DNA from: Hydractinia symbiolongicarpus
Lineage: Eukaryota > Cnidaria > Hydrozoa > Anthoathecata > Hydractiniidae
Length of the DNA stretch: 64,000 nucleotides
Direction of reading: 5' to 3'
Assembly: GCF_029227915.1 (NCBI RefSeq)
Contig: NC_079887.1
Coordinates: 9,674,001 to 9,738,000, forward strand
Shown here: positions 11,382 through 24,400 of the stretch, piece after piece
How positions within the stretch are numbered: position 1 is the stretch's first letter
How the letters are laid out: every line of letters starts with the position of its first letter
Notes under the pieces: generated by a model
What the model saw: the letters and a program-made list of their open reading frames with translations, nothing else
The model's database searches: none
What the model was told of the DNA's origin: nothing
Position numbers and translations under genes: made by a program

Positions 11382-12237
11382 CCACTGTATTTCAAATGGT
11401 TAGCCACACGAATTTTGAGGTATTTACCCTGATAATTGTTTCCAGGGAGACCACAAAGGCGGTTTTACAGTCTTAAAAGCTTCTATTTGAGCAATAAAAA
11501 AAAATCTGAAATTTAGGACCAACCTCGTTTAAAGAGCCCGTTGTCTCTTTTTTTATTTTGGGACGGCAAGACGAACATGTTTGTATCGCCGTCCCGAAGT
11601 CTGAAAAGATACAAGATGGTTGAATTAGGCCGTGAGTCGAGCGGTCTACCAGCTGTGGTCCCCAATTTATTAGCTGACCGCAGTGTATAGCTGCCCTGAA
11701 GAGTACTGGTCTATATAAATGTACACGTGGTATTTACCGACTTTGGAAGATTGGATGTATATTGGCAAAAAAAGTTCGACATCTAGACCCTTTAAGGATA
11801 AGCTTAATCTAGGAAAATCGAGAAAATTGCTGAAATGTAAAATTAAATTTGACATTGACATTGCTGATAATGAAATAACGGAGACTAAGTAAATTAAAAA
11901 TGTCCTGTTTTAAAAGTTAAAAATATGATGCGTAAGCTAAGCGTAGCTAGCTGGGGGGTCTTTTTTGAAGTCCACATTGGCTGCGTAGATAAAAAAAACC
12001 GGGAACCGAGGACCGCGATTTGAGTCTCTAGAAACAACATGGCTTCTTGCTGATCTTTTGATTTGGTAAGATATTTCGACAGATTTTTTAAGGTTAAAAA
12101 CTCCTTTTTTCTAAGCTGCAATTACCAGCTTCAGTTTCTTAAACGTCCCGATATATATTATGTTGCTAAATACTATAGCTAGCTAAAATACCACAGGCAC
12201 CTGCTAGCTAGTCAGCTTCACTTTTAGTGTTAAATCA

Positions 12238-12500
12238 TCATGTTCGTGTCATCACTCTCAGCTCTTAAAGTTTGTTTTCCATGCTAGCATGGGTTGAAAA
12301 TAATTCATTGTTTATAATTTCACCTTTGCAACGCTTGCATTAAAGAAACTTAATGTCAGATTCTAACCATCCTTCAGTACCACTGCATTTCTATGTACCC
12401 AATTCTTTTACAAGTCTGACAAGAAATTAAGTTGCTACCAACCCTTTTCCTGCATTCTCCACAGCAAGGCCATTTTCAAACTACAAGGCCACACTTGACT
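12238..12500 (-). mobile_element. Retroelement 3' end, minus strand
   Basis: On the minus strand this ends with CAACCCATGCTAGCATGG followed by AAAAC...CTTTAAGAG..GAGAGTGATGA. That is the same terminal sequence as the + strand LINE fragment at 12645-13014. The upstream body on that strand (about 12500-12297) contains no recognisable protein, so it may be a 3' UTR or a SINE that borrows a LINE tail. Confidence 0.55.
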
Positions 12501-12644
12501 TCAAAGGAGAACTAACAAAAAACCTACATATATCTTTTTTTATAATTAAAACTTTCTTAGCTATGCATAGCTAGCTAGCTATATCACTAACACACAACAT
12601 AGCATAAAAAAAAATTATTTTTTTAATTTCTTTGTGTTACAAAA

Positions 12645-13014
12645 GTGAAGCTAGAAGATCTTGACCATTTAGAAAGGAATGATATGAGAATGGTTAGGTG
12701 TATGTGTACGCCAGCAGGCTAAATCTCCGTAGAATTAAAGATGTTATCCAGATAAGAAGATTGAATTGGCTGGGGCACTTGGAAAGAATGGAGGTAAGAA
12801 AGTGTAGAGACTTGATAGTTCCTGGGGCAAAGCCCAGAGGCAGACCGAGAAAGACTTGGCAGGAGGTTATAAGGACAGACTTGATACAGAGAAAGTTGAG
12901 TTTAGATCTAACACAGTCTAGATCAGATTGGAAGAGGGTCATTAATATACCTCGTCCAACCCATGCTAGCATGGAAAACGGACTTTAAGCCGAGAATGAT
13001 GATGATGATGATGA
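12645..13014 (+). pseudogene. 3' end of a non-LTR retrotransposon (LINE), broken
   Basis: At 12663-12708 one frame reads LERNDMRMVRCMC. A second frame carries on from about 12700 to the stop at 12988 with RRLNWLGHLERME, KPRGRPRKTWQEVI and HASMENGL. These are hallmarks of the region after the reverse transcriptase in many animal LINEs (R-WLGH--R, GRPRKTW). The frame change at about 12705-12712 and the missing body show that it is 5'-truncated and dead. It ends in a (GAT)n tail at 12996-13014, typical for LINEs that finish in microsatellite-like repeats. I cannot name the clade with certainty. Confidence 0.75.
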
Positions 13015-13709
13015 CAATTTTGTCCCGTAAAATTGATAATTACATTAACACTCGCTGCCATTAATAAACAAAAGACAATTTGGTTCGCACATATTTTGTT
13101 GATTTGTGACGTCACACAGCGTACATAATTCAACAGGATTTGTAGCGTGGTGGATGAAGATTCAGTCACTTTTTCGTCTTCTAAAAGTGATTTAAATTTA
13201 TGACGAGGTTCAAGTGATAAAAAAGAAAAGTTAATTTCTAGTGGAAAAACATTCTCTTAGACAAAAGAATTTCCAAGAATTTGACATGCAAAAACAGGTG
13301 AAGAATAAAAAAAAATTGAGACTATTTTTGTTTTGCTTTGCTTTCACAAAATCACTTTGAGTAAACTTCTTTGCACATAATCATTTCGAAACAAGCAAAT
13401 TAAAGTATCTGTCATCTTTCAAGATGTTTTAATACAAAAAAATAACACAAGAAAAAATTCATAATAAATTCGAATACATGTATATATGTAATACCTATAT
13501 TTTTCAAGTGATAAACTCATGTTGAAAACTATATTTACAGTACCGGTTGAATGTATTGTTACATTTCACAATGTCGCGTAATGAAGTCATGTTTACATAA
13601 AAAATACTTCATGTCTATTGTTATCACATGTATTTTGCGTGTTTCTCTTGTTATCCTTAATTGCATGTGTTAACAATAATATATACGAAAAAACTTTTGT
13701 TCGAATATA

Positions 13710-14057
13710 CAGGCCTATCGATAAGAAAATAACACCAGAGCAATAAATTGCTCCCCCAAGGTTACAATAATTAAAACTGGGCGAGCAATCTGAATAAATA
13801 GAATAAGTTTAAAAACACAAAGTCTTTTTTATCTATTTTATTTTATCTTTTTTTATCTATTTTTGTTCTTTTTTACTGTAAATAATAAAAAAAGGAAACA
13901 TTGATTTCCATGTGAGACGAATTGATATTGTTCAGCCAGAAAAACTATTTTTGGAATTGGGGGAGCAATTCATGGCTCAGCTAGTTTCTCATTTCTCAGA
14001 ATTAGGCGAGCCTTTGCGTGAGCAAGAGCAATTGCTCTCCCCTTATTGATAGGCCTG
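13710..14057. mobile_element. 348-bp MITE with CAGGCCTATC ends and AATATA duplication
   Basis: CAGGCCTATCGATAAG (13710-13725) and the inverted copy of CAGGCCTATCAATAAG (14042-14057) match at 15 of 16 bases. AATATA stands immediately outside both ends (13704-13709 and 14058-14063), a likely target-site duplication of at least 6 bases. Inside, AGAGCAAT(aa)TTGCTC words recur in both orientations (13738, 13784, 13964, 14027). No coding sequence is present. The ends recall hAT-type elements, but those normally duplicate 8 bases, so I leave the superfamily open. Confidence 0.8.
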
Positions 14058-14536
14058 AATATAAGACATGCATGTTATTATTTAATGTGTTAACAATCAC
14101 AAAATATTAACTAAAATATTCGGAAATAATATTAACATTCTTTCTATTGTGCTCAAAAGTTTAGATGTTTATAACCATGTATATACGCGTTTTTCTCATC
14201 ACGCTAAAAATTCCCATACATGTTTTTTTCCATTTGGAGAAGTTTTTACAGCACAATACGAAGTATGCTCAGTGCCAATGTAATATTAAAGTTGCTCACC
14301 CCAATAAAGGGTTGCATTTTTAATTAGATAAACAACTGGTAGGTAAGTGAAAGCTCAGGTAATGATTAAACAGGTTGCAATTTCTATAACAAACAATAAA
14401 GACACAAAGGGTAATTAAATTCTTAAATTTTTGTTGTTGTCGGATGTTAAAAGCCAATTTACACAGTTCATATTCACACTATATTGAACATTTTCAACAC
14501 AACTTGTTATCAATTGTTAGTTCTCCTTTAGTGCTA

Positions 14537-14690
14537 CTACTTGTCTTTAGACAATGCTGCCTTCACTCTTAATTCTTTCTCTTCTAGTCCTTTCTTCAGC
14601 CTGTCAAAATTTTCAACCAATTCTTCCTTACACTCAGCCATGGGAATCAAGTTATTGGCGTACAATAACTCCAATGAACACCCTTTTTTA
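14537..14690 (-). pseudogene. Reverse transcriptase fragment with a lost YADD motif
   Basis: The minus-strand frame (coding words from about 14710 to 14537) reads EFKKGCSLELLYANNLIPMA followed by ECKEELVENFDRLKKGLEEK. This corresponds to the catalytic palm of LINE reverse transcriptases, where family members read ELLYADDL(V/I)LMAES..EL...F..WK..LE.KGLRV. The two catalytic aspartates are replaced by asparagines (YANN), so the fragment is inactive. It is short, with no flanking RT motifs in frame. It may belong to the same LINE family as 12645-13014 but has the opposite orientation. Confidence 0.65.
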
Positions 14691-15487
14691 AACTCCATTG
14701 ACAATGCGTCTAAGAACAAATGACAAACAAAAGTACAGAACAACACCAACATTCACACAAAATTCATCACTAAGTGAATCATTAATCCTGAAAAAACTTT
14801 TAGCATTGCTGTACATACACTGTATCAACTTAACTAGCCTAAACACCTAAACTTTATATGGAAAATTTATCAAAAGCTTAATACGTTTACATTGTTTATA
14901 TTGTTTGATCAAAATACATTCTGTAAAGAAAAGACATTTTGTCGAGCCAAAACAGCAGCTAGTTTATAAATAAAACACAACATTTAGGAACAAAATTATA
15001 TCTTTTTATGATTTTAAACCTTCTAATGAAGTTTTAATAAAATGCAGACTGAACAGTCTTATTTTTAAGTGCTAAGTAATCTAACTACATAGCTGCTGAT
15101 ACAGATATTAATTTGATGTACTTAAGTAACAAGTCAAAGACATAGAGATCACAATTAGTGTTATTAATCATTTGATTAAAAACACTTCAGAAACACTTCC
15201 TGAAAAATGGCTGTTTTGACGATAGAATAGTAAAAACACTTCATTGTCATTTGTGTTGTTTTTTATGTTTTTTTTATTGTTATTGATGCTGTAGGAAACT
15301 GCTAGGAACATGAACAAGGGGCACATCGCTGGCTAAAAAAGCAATCTTTATTTACAGTCTATTTATAGTCATATGAACTGAGTGCATGAATGTATCACAT
15401 GACATGTTTCAAACATAAGAACAATGGTTTATATCAGCCCTCTAAAAGTATATATTTATGTATATTTATATGTATTTTTAGGTTGTA

Positions 15488-18400
15488 ATGGATGACACAA
15501 GAATTGAGTGGATTCGCAATAAACTTTACAGTGGACTTCAAATTTCTGATAGCAATATATTTGAGGAATTTTTAACGGTGAATGATGGTGATAACGAAAA
15601 CCAGTTAGTAGAATTTTTGAATGCTCCTTGTAATGGCGAGTCAAAATCTGTTATCTTTTATGTCCTGGAAAGAGAACACGAAGTTGAGGTAGAAGTTGAA
15701 ACTGGTATGTTTAATGTTTTTATATGGACTTTGTTATTTTTTATATGTATATGTTTAGAATGAAGCAATCACAACATCAGTAGTCATAATTTAGTACTAT
15801 ACTTTGCAGGATTATTCTTTTTTTTATGTTATCTTCTTTCAGAACCGCAGGTGCCAGTCGTAGTTGAAAACGATGAAGATGAAGGAATGATAACAAAAGA
15901 AAATGATGTTGAAGAAAAAAATGAAGCTTTATCCAATGAAAATGGAAGTATTCTTGGAGAAGAGCCATTTATTGAGTCTGAAGACAAACAGGAAATTATG
16001 AACATTCCTGTAAATAAGATAGTATGTCTTTTATATGTTATGCATTTATATGTTATTAGCATTTGCATAGCCAGCAAGCAAGGAAATTTTATTGTATAGT
16101 TACCACTCCTCATGAGCATTTGTGTAGAAGATTTTCTTGCAATTCTATATTAATGCAGCAAGTCAACGGATATGGTATACTTGCATAAAGTGACTTGGTT
16201 GAATGTTTCAGTCCCTTGAACTTTCGTACTAAATTAAACCAGGAGAACTTTGCTTAATTTGGACCCCACAAAAGTAGGAATTTCACTTAGTGTGACCAAT
16301 TTTTTCTGTTTTGTCAACCAAAAAATTTTTCTGAAATAGAACTTTTGAGATTAAGTTAATTAGGGAATTAACTAAATTGAATTGAGTCTCCGTTACTGTA
16401 AAATCAAAATTCAAAATTCAAATTTTTAATTTTGTTAACACGTCACCCATGCCGACCTGTAAACAAAGTTCTCATGAAGTAACATTACATCATCAATTTT
16501 TTTCAGACACGAACAAATTAGTATTAGCAGGGTAGTATAGAAGATTTCTGGTTTAAAAATATTTTTCTAGTGAAATTATGTAGAATTAAAAAGGCATTAA
16601 TCTTAAATACTTTCCACTTAAAATATGACTAAGACAATAACTGTTCACCTTTTTTACAGCCATTGTTGTCTCTCGGAATAATTATTTTTGATGCAACACA
16701 TAGGTTATAAGTTCAGGCTGTAAAAAATTGGCTTCCTTGTATAACAAAGCTTTATTTTTAACTGTTTTATGTATCTAACAACGAGACAAAATCTTTAAAT
16801 CCTACAGTTTAAGAGAAAGAACAATTGACATCCAAACCTGCATAAAAAATTAAATTAACTGCCATCTCTAAACATATTCAACTGTTGCCTTGCTGATAAT
16901 TTTTCACACTGGGAATTATTGTTCAGATAATAACTCAGCTGGAGAAAAGTTAGATGTATCTAAATCTGTTTTGTAAACAATTTTTTTTATATTAGGTTAT
17001 AACTGAAAAAGTAATGAAATCTGAACTTTTTATATCAAATGGACCATTACCTGGAACATTGGATAAAGAAATATACTTTTTTATGCACAACTTAATGGAA
17101 CCAGTTCCCTCGCCATCGTCTATAGAAGAGGCTAATCAAATTCTTCCTGAAGTGTTGGAATATGGGCTGATTGATAACTCCCCCATTTTGAATCTTGAAG
17201 AGAATTTAGTACAGGTATATGCATCATTTTTATATCCTGCAATGATTAGTTCTTTTAATTAAAAGTTTGTATCGTTGGTCTGTGAGTGGGTTGTGCACAG
17301 AAATTTTGTCCTAAAGCAACGATATCATTAGAACTGGAATATTTTGCAAACTTAAGAAAACTGCTAAACAATTCCTTTTTTTAATATTTAAATTCTACTC
17401 AAGAAGAGTGGTAAAACTACAAGGGTTTTCTCCTTTAGTTTAAAGTATACATTAAAACATATGCAGAAATTACATAATGTTGAAATTTGTAACAGCCCCA
17501 CCCAACGTCAATTCACCCCTTATACAGAGATTTTGACATCTAACTTGAAATATTCCTGTGTAATGTTTTCCTATTTTATAGTCACATTTAGTTTACACAA
17601 AAAGTTGTATTGTGTAATAACATTTAAGTTGGTTAACAACATTTTTTTATTTACAAAACAGATATACAACATGTTGTTTTCATACAACAATCATAAGAAT
17701 GAGACTTACATCTTACCTGATGGCACCCACATGTCTAACGACGAAATAATACAACGACAAAAATCACAAGAAACAAAAAATAAACTTTTTGTTCGCGATG
17801 AGTTTTTGATACAGTTGCAAAAGTTTACTTTACAGTTGTCACGAACTATAAAACAAATAGAAGGTATTTTTAAATATTATAATACTAATTGTTAATCTGT
17901 AAAAAGATCAATGGTAATTTTCGAGCTGCAGGGCATATTTTGTGCATCCTTAGCACAACGTATAGTAACTGCACAGCCATTGTAAACAAAATAACAGTGA
18001 CAATATTATAATACTCAATGAATGTTGCAAGAGAATGCATGTTAAAATTTAGTTAGTCAATTTAATTTGCATTTTTTACAAGAGACTTCTGTGCGTATGA
18101 AGTATGTTAGAGGGTGTTAATTTCTACATAGTCATAGAATTTACATTCTACATAAAATTAAATTACAAGCAAGCATAGATAACTTAATTTATGCTTGCTT
18201 GTAATTTAACTTAACTGCTGCTGTAAAGAACTGTCCATAATTGCATAATTTAAAATACAGGTTATTAAAATCCTATAAGTTGTATCTGTATTGATAAGGT
18301 ATATATATGTGAATTAAAACAGTAGTTGGAAATTTGCTTAAGAGCTGTAAGGACTAATACAAATATTTTTTTAGTATTGGCACATTCTAATTTGATTAAT

Positions 18401-21400
18401 ATTTATAGGTGATATCAAATTGGACATTCCAATGTTTGCTTGGAATCTCACTTCTAATATATCTGCACAAGCTCGTGACCAAAATTTAGTTTTCTCACTG
18501 GAGGAAACCATCCACATTTGGGAGATTACCATTGCATCTGCCGTAGAACAAGTATTAAAAAGAACGCCACAAGGTCATGGACCACTTGCAGAAATTGACT
18601 TTTGGCGAGAACGGAATGCAACACTCAGTGCTATCTTTGAGCAACTAAATCTACCAGCTGTGCAAAGATCAATCGAGATATTAGATGCAATTCATTCTGA
18701 AACACTTGCAAGTTTCAATTACCATAAGTATGTTGACTATCAAAAACCCATTTTAAAGAAGGGCTTTAATATTTTTATCAAAGAATTTAAGATGCAAGAA
18801 AAGAGTTGTGCAGTCCAAGATTATTTTGTATGATTAAAGAATTTTCTATAATCTTAATTTTACTTTCTGGCACAGGTTAGAACTAACAAAGTACTACGTC
18901 GAAGCTAAAGATAATGTCAGATTTCTTTCAACACTTGAAAGACATTTCAAGAATCTATCAATGGGTAACAGCTTCCAAAATGTCTTGGATACAATCCCGT
19001 CATTAATGAATGCACTTCACATGGTGTGGATCATATCAAGACATTACAACAAAGATGAAAGAATGGTTCCTTTGATGGAACGTATAGCATGGGAAGTTGC
19101 AGAGAGGGTTTCTCACGTTATAAACATCAAGAAAATATTGCGGTATGCCATCTCACCTAAACTGCACATTGTTTCACCTATGTTTTTAAAATATACAAAT
19201 CTGTTTAATGTTTTTTAAAGGAGAGGGAATGCCAAAAAAAAACAGAATTTTTAATTTAAAAACATAGTACTATATATTAGTTATAACACTAGTCAATAAG
19301 CCTGTAGAAGGATCCACTCAGGGCCGAAAAACAAGGTATGACACAACGACGGAATTTTGATGACATCATCAGTAAAGTATATGAGTTTAAAACTTTTGGT
19401 GACGTCAGCCAGGACCCATTAATGTGCAAGAACATTTTTTGCCTCAATTGTATAGAGCTTGAAATACTGATGAAGAAAATGTATAAGATCACTTAAGGTC
19501 AGGGTAAGGGAGGTTACAGAAATACTGCTGTTAATTGTTTTTTGATAATGGCATTAACCTGTTTATTCCGAAACTGATATGGGGAACCAGCTTTACAAAA
19601 CTTATCAAATTTTCTGATGATTTCTGTTGATGTTTGACTTTTAGAGAACCTCCTTTGGCTATTAAGAAAAAAGCTCAAGATGCAAAAGAGTCCTTGCAAA
19701 TGTGGAAGGAAACATATTTTGAAGTAAGAGCTAAAATTGAAGCATCTGGTAGAGATGCCAGATGGGAATTTGACCGAAAGCGTTTGTTTGAGAGGACTGA
19801 CTATATGGCAAAAATATGTGAAAACATTATTGAAATTGCACAGGTAATTCTCAATTCTGCAGTGTTAATTTAGTTAATTCCAAAGATGACCATTTCTTTT
19901 TATCTTTTATTGACTTAAAAGTTTTATTCACCTTTTAGGTTATAGAGGAATTTCACAACATTTTTGGCCCTGAATTGAAATCAGTTACTGGTGATCCCAA
20001 ACGTATTGATGAAGTGCTAACAAGGGTTCAAGCACTTGTTGTTCCCTTTGAAAATGTAATATTCTATTTATGTTGTTGCTCTGTTCTTTTCACAGGGCAC
20101 AGATAAGAGATATAACATTAGTTTCCTTTTAAAAATTGTTTGTTTTATTTTTTTGGTCTTCAAATTGATGTAATCAGATGGCAATTACCATCAATGTTAC
20201 AGTGGTTTTAACTGCACACAATTGTTTTTTGTAAAATTACTAAACATATTTTCCCAAAAATAATTCTATGTTATATCCTTGTGCCGTTTTAAACGAATAA
20301 ATGCTCAAAAGGAAACTAATAGAAACATATGGAATTACATGAAAGAGTTAAAAATAATATTTTTAAAACTGCTTTTATAAGCTATATCCTTTTTTTCTCT
20401 TGAAAACCAGTGAAAATTCATGTCAATCCACCCATTAATAATCCACTAGCATTTGTCACCACTACTCACAGCTACCATCTTTGAATTATAAATAAAAAAG
20501 TTGGGCGTTGTAATATAAAAAAAAGTAATACAATTCAAATTTAATTCAAATCCAAAATAATCTTTCATTTTAAAATTACCATGTTATATACCATGTTGAT
20601 TTAGGTTGTGTTTGACCCGTTTACCATTCGGTATGCTAACAACTGGAACACAGTAATGGAATGGTTTCGAAAACAAGTTGTTGCCATCGACAATGAAGCT
20701 AGACATTTTATCGATGATTCTTTTAAAACGTTACGTTCAGCTGAAGGAGCATTTGATATGCTGTTGAAATTTAAACATATCCGTTCCCGTGAAGCAATCA
20801 ACAACCAAATGATGAAAAAGTTCAATGACATCCTGTTACAATTTGGGAAAGAGGTAGGTTATTGCCATGCATATTATTTTCAGTGCAATCTAAAAACATT
20901 CAAGTACCCCATAACCTAGTACCAGTCTTGTTCAGAAGAGACGTGCGATCGCATGCGCATGCCTTGTCACACGCCTAAATCGTTTAATTGCACGCCTGAA
21001 AAATAAATATTGAGTTTTCAAAATCAACCTATAAAATCCATTTTGTAGCATGCAATGGCAGCAGTCGAAATAATTTTCAGACAAAACGTCAGATAGATTT
21101 CCGTCTTGGTTGGACACTTTTAGATCTCAGAAATTATTGAATAGTCCTGGTCCTTTTACTCCACAAGCAAGCCAATTTTTTTTCTGTAAAAGTTTTGTTG
21201 AAGTGTAGCTGAACTTTTTGAATGAATTTTAAGTTTTATTTAAGCCACGTTGATAAAGATTTTTTTTGATTCGAAAACAAAGCATATTTTTGCCTATTTG
21301 CTTGTGATGACCTGAAAAATAAACAAGAAATATAAAAATGACAGTATAGTCATACATACTATTTCATGTAGAAAAGGAAGTTAAGATTGAGAGAGACGCT

Positions 21401-24400
21401 ATACCAGTAGACGCTCGATCATCTTGTTTGGGGTTCACGATATAAAACGTCCCCCACTTTTTTACCGCAAATGAATGCTCAACAAAAATAACCTCGGAGG
21501 CCGCATCCCATGCTTAACGTTCTTGTGCGTTTTATATCGCACTCGTTACTTGATTTACACGCGCGAATCATCGCACACCTACTCAAATATTCCTGAAAAA
21601 GACTGTAGTACTTCAGTATTTTATGGAAGTATGGCATTTGTTCCAATTATATTACAACAACAATCATTTTTATAAAGCATAGAAATAATTTTCAAACTTT
21701 TTGGTTCTGTTGACATTTTATTACTGCCATTGTTAATTTCGAACTGTTTTGCTTTTGTTCTTGGTGTAAAATGGTAATGATAGAAACTCCAGCTTGTTGC
21801 ATAGCTTATGTTTAGAATTTAATTTAAAGTCTTAAAAACAGTTTGACTTATTGCAACAGGGATTCAATTCTCTGTAACAAACTTTTAAAACCATCACAGG
21901 GAGAAAATTACTTGCATTGCTTTAACTGCACCCTGTGTGGATATAAAATTTGCACAATATATATATATATATACAATTATGCTTTAAAACTTTACAGTTA
22001 GTTTTATGTGCACATTAACTAACAAACGCATAAACAAGTCTCTCTCTATAAATTGCTTGGGCTTTTTAATCAAAATATTTTTACTGCAATATTCCTTAGG
22101 TTGATCTTACCTATGAGATGTTTAAAGAACAAGAATCTAACCCACCTATTTGTAAAAACCATCCACCTGTGGCAGGTGCAATAATGTGGGAAAGGTCATT
22201 GTTTCATCGTATCAAAGGAACTATTTTAAAATTTCAAGTAATGGAGGATATGTTGAACAGTGAAACTGGAAAACTGGTAATTTCAAATTTTTTATAATTT
22301 ATCTTCATATGGCAAACCTTAAAAACATCTGAGCTGTAAAATGGTGTAAACTTGGGACTAGTTTTTAATTTTAAGTCTTAAAAACAGTTTGGTTTATTGC
22401 AACAGGAATTCGACCCTCTGCACAAATTTAGGATTAGTCCCATTTTAGATTTCAACAATAACCAGAGTTTTTTTTGTATATTGATATTTTGCAACAGTTG
22501 TTCTCAAACCATTAGGTGACTCGTAAATATGTGGCTGTTGCAAGAATAATGAAAGCATATGAAGATCAGAAATATGTTGCATGGAAGGAACATGTTGAAG
22601 CTACTTTAATGGGTTATCTGAAACGCAACTTGTTAATTCGACCAACATCTGGTACAAGAAGCCAAGCAGCATTGGTTGATAATAACAAATCATCAGTGAG
22701 AAACTTGAATGTTGGTGCTCAAAAGTCACAAAGTATGTTCTTTATATGATTCTTGTGTTATGATTTGTTTTTGTTTTGTCTTGTTATACTAGACTAGTTG
22801 ATGGCGATAACTTCACCGGTTTGCCTGTCCTTTATTCACTGCATTTCGTGTGTCTCGCTACTGCAGTTATTATTTTGCGTGACAAACAGACGTACACAGT
22901 ATTATAATGTAGATAGTATAAAAAAGGCTTATTTCTTTTATTACTTATATACACATGAACTGCATTTTACTAAGTCTAAAGATTTCTCTGTAATACAATA
23001 TTACAGAATTGTAAAATAACAGCTTAGGAAAATTAGCAGATTCTTATAGGTTGACTAAAGATGTCCATAAAGATTAAGAAAAATTTTTAAACATTCTCAC
23101 CCTAAAGTTCTGACTGTTTTAATATGTTTTCAACACTGACTTTTCTTGCAGAGACTAGTTGTACTAAATATTTTATTTTGCTTTTATGTTGTTTAGGTAA
23201 AAATTTAGTTTTTAGCTACAGCAGTAAATCTAATAGCTTTAAAATAATTTGTATTGGCCTTTACGTTACAATATTTCAGCCTCTGCCATACACTACATTG
23301 TTGATTTTGCTCCCGAATTATCCGAAATAATTATTGAATCAAAATATTTTGAACAAGCTGGATTTTCCATCCCTGACTTGGCAAGAAATGTTGCATTACA
23401 GGTATCATATATGTTAAAGTAAACTTGTTTTTTTACTTCAAAATGGTTGAGTTAAAACATAACTAGTTTTGTTTATTATTGTTTAACCTTTCTTTAGGAG
23501 GAGAAATATATACGCAATGTTAATGGTTTAAAGCAAATGTTGAATCAATACCATAATTGCTTAAATATGTTAAACCCTGCAGAAGTAAGATTTAGTGTTT
23601 TTTGAAAATAAATTGCAATTCTTTAATTCCATTTAAAATAGAACTCAAGGAAGTACAAGCCTTTTTTAATTTTTTTGGATGTTTTTGTTGCTTAGATATT
23701 CAGGTTTAAAGATTTTGACATATTTAACATATTTTAACATTGATAGTGTTCGATGGTAATCCCAAATTTAATATGCTTGTCCAATTTAACTTAAATTAAC
23801 ATTGTTTGCCACATTTTAGTATCAACTTCTGGATGATCACATTAAAGACCTTCATCGTGTCCTAAAACCCGGGGAAAAGAGGCTAAACTGGAATTCACTT
23901 GGTATTTATGACTACATCACTAAATGTGGACAGGTTAGTTTAGAAAAACAAAAATTATTAAATTCGACACAGCAGATCAATGTTCTATACAAATTGTCTA
24001 CCTACTTGTAGTACAGTCTTTCAAAGTTGTGTTTTTTCTTATTATTATTGTCCCTCTAGGTAACTGCAATATACCAATATAATTCTTTTTTATTTTTAAA
24101 GTCTTTCCTTACAGGCTATTGCTAAATTTGAGTCACTTATTAACCAAGTACAAAAGAATGCTAAAGATATTAACAGTAGACTGCAAGTGCTGGAGAAAAG
24201 TGAACTGTTTTTGAGACCACCCGTCACAGTAGCCGGCACATTTCCTGTAATAAAGGTGAATAAATGTAGCCATGTTGAATTTGCTACCTTAATTTGCTAC
24301 CTTAATTTGCGACAATTTATTAATCGTTTTTGTTGTGGATTAGCATTTAACCATATATTAGTTTTTCCCAATTTCGTGATCACTTTAACCTTACAATAAA

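Larger units (their letters stand above)
9804..15481. other. Intergenic region between LIS1 and DNAH10
   Basis: No host gene is recognised. From left to right it holds the LIS1 3' UTR, a small TTCGC-type inverted-repeat remnant (about 10750-10906), a 170-base MITE-like remnant (11223-11381), two opposed LINE/SINE 3' ends (12238-13015), a CAGGCC MITE (13710-14057) and a dead reverse transcriptase fragment (14690-14537). The DNAH10 promoter and any untranslated first exon should lie in the last 1-2 kb, but I cannot point to them. Confidence 0.6.

Noticed and set aside
12694-12988. Host protein-coding gene of 96 codons
   Set aside because: The GRPRKTW and WLGHLERM motifs are those of LINE proteins. 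The frame is broken upstream and a simple-repeat tail follows.
15851-16099. Stand-alone acidic ORF
   Set aside because: It is exon 2 of DNAH10 (15843-16021) reading through its donor.
21957-21973. Regulatory TATA-like stretch in DNAH10 intron 9
   Set aside because: It is a plain (TA)n microsatellite.
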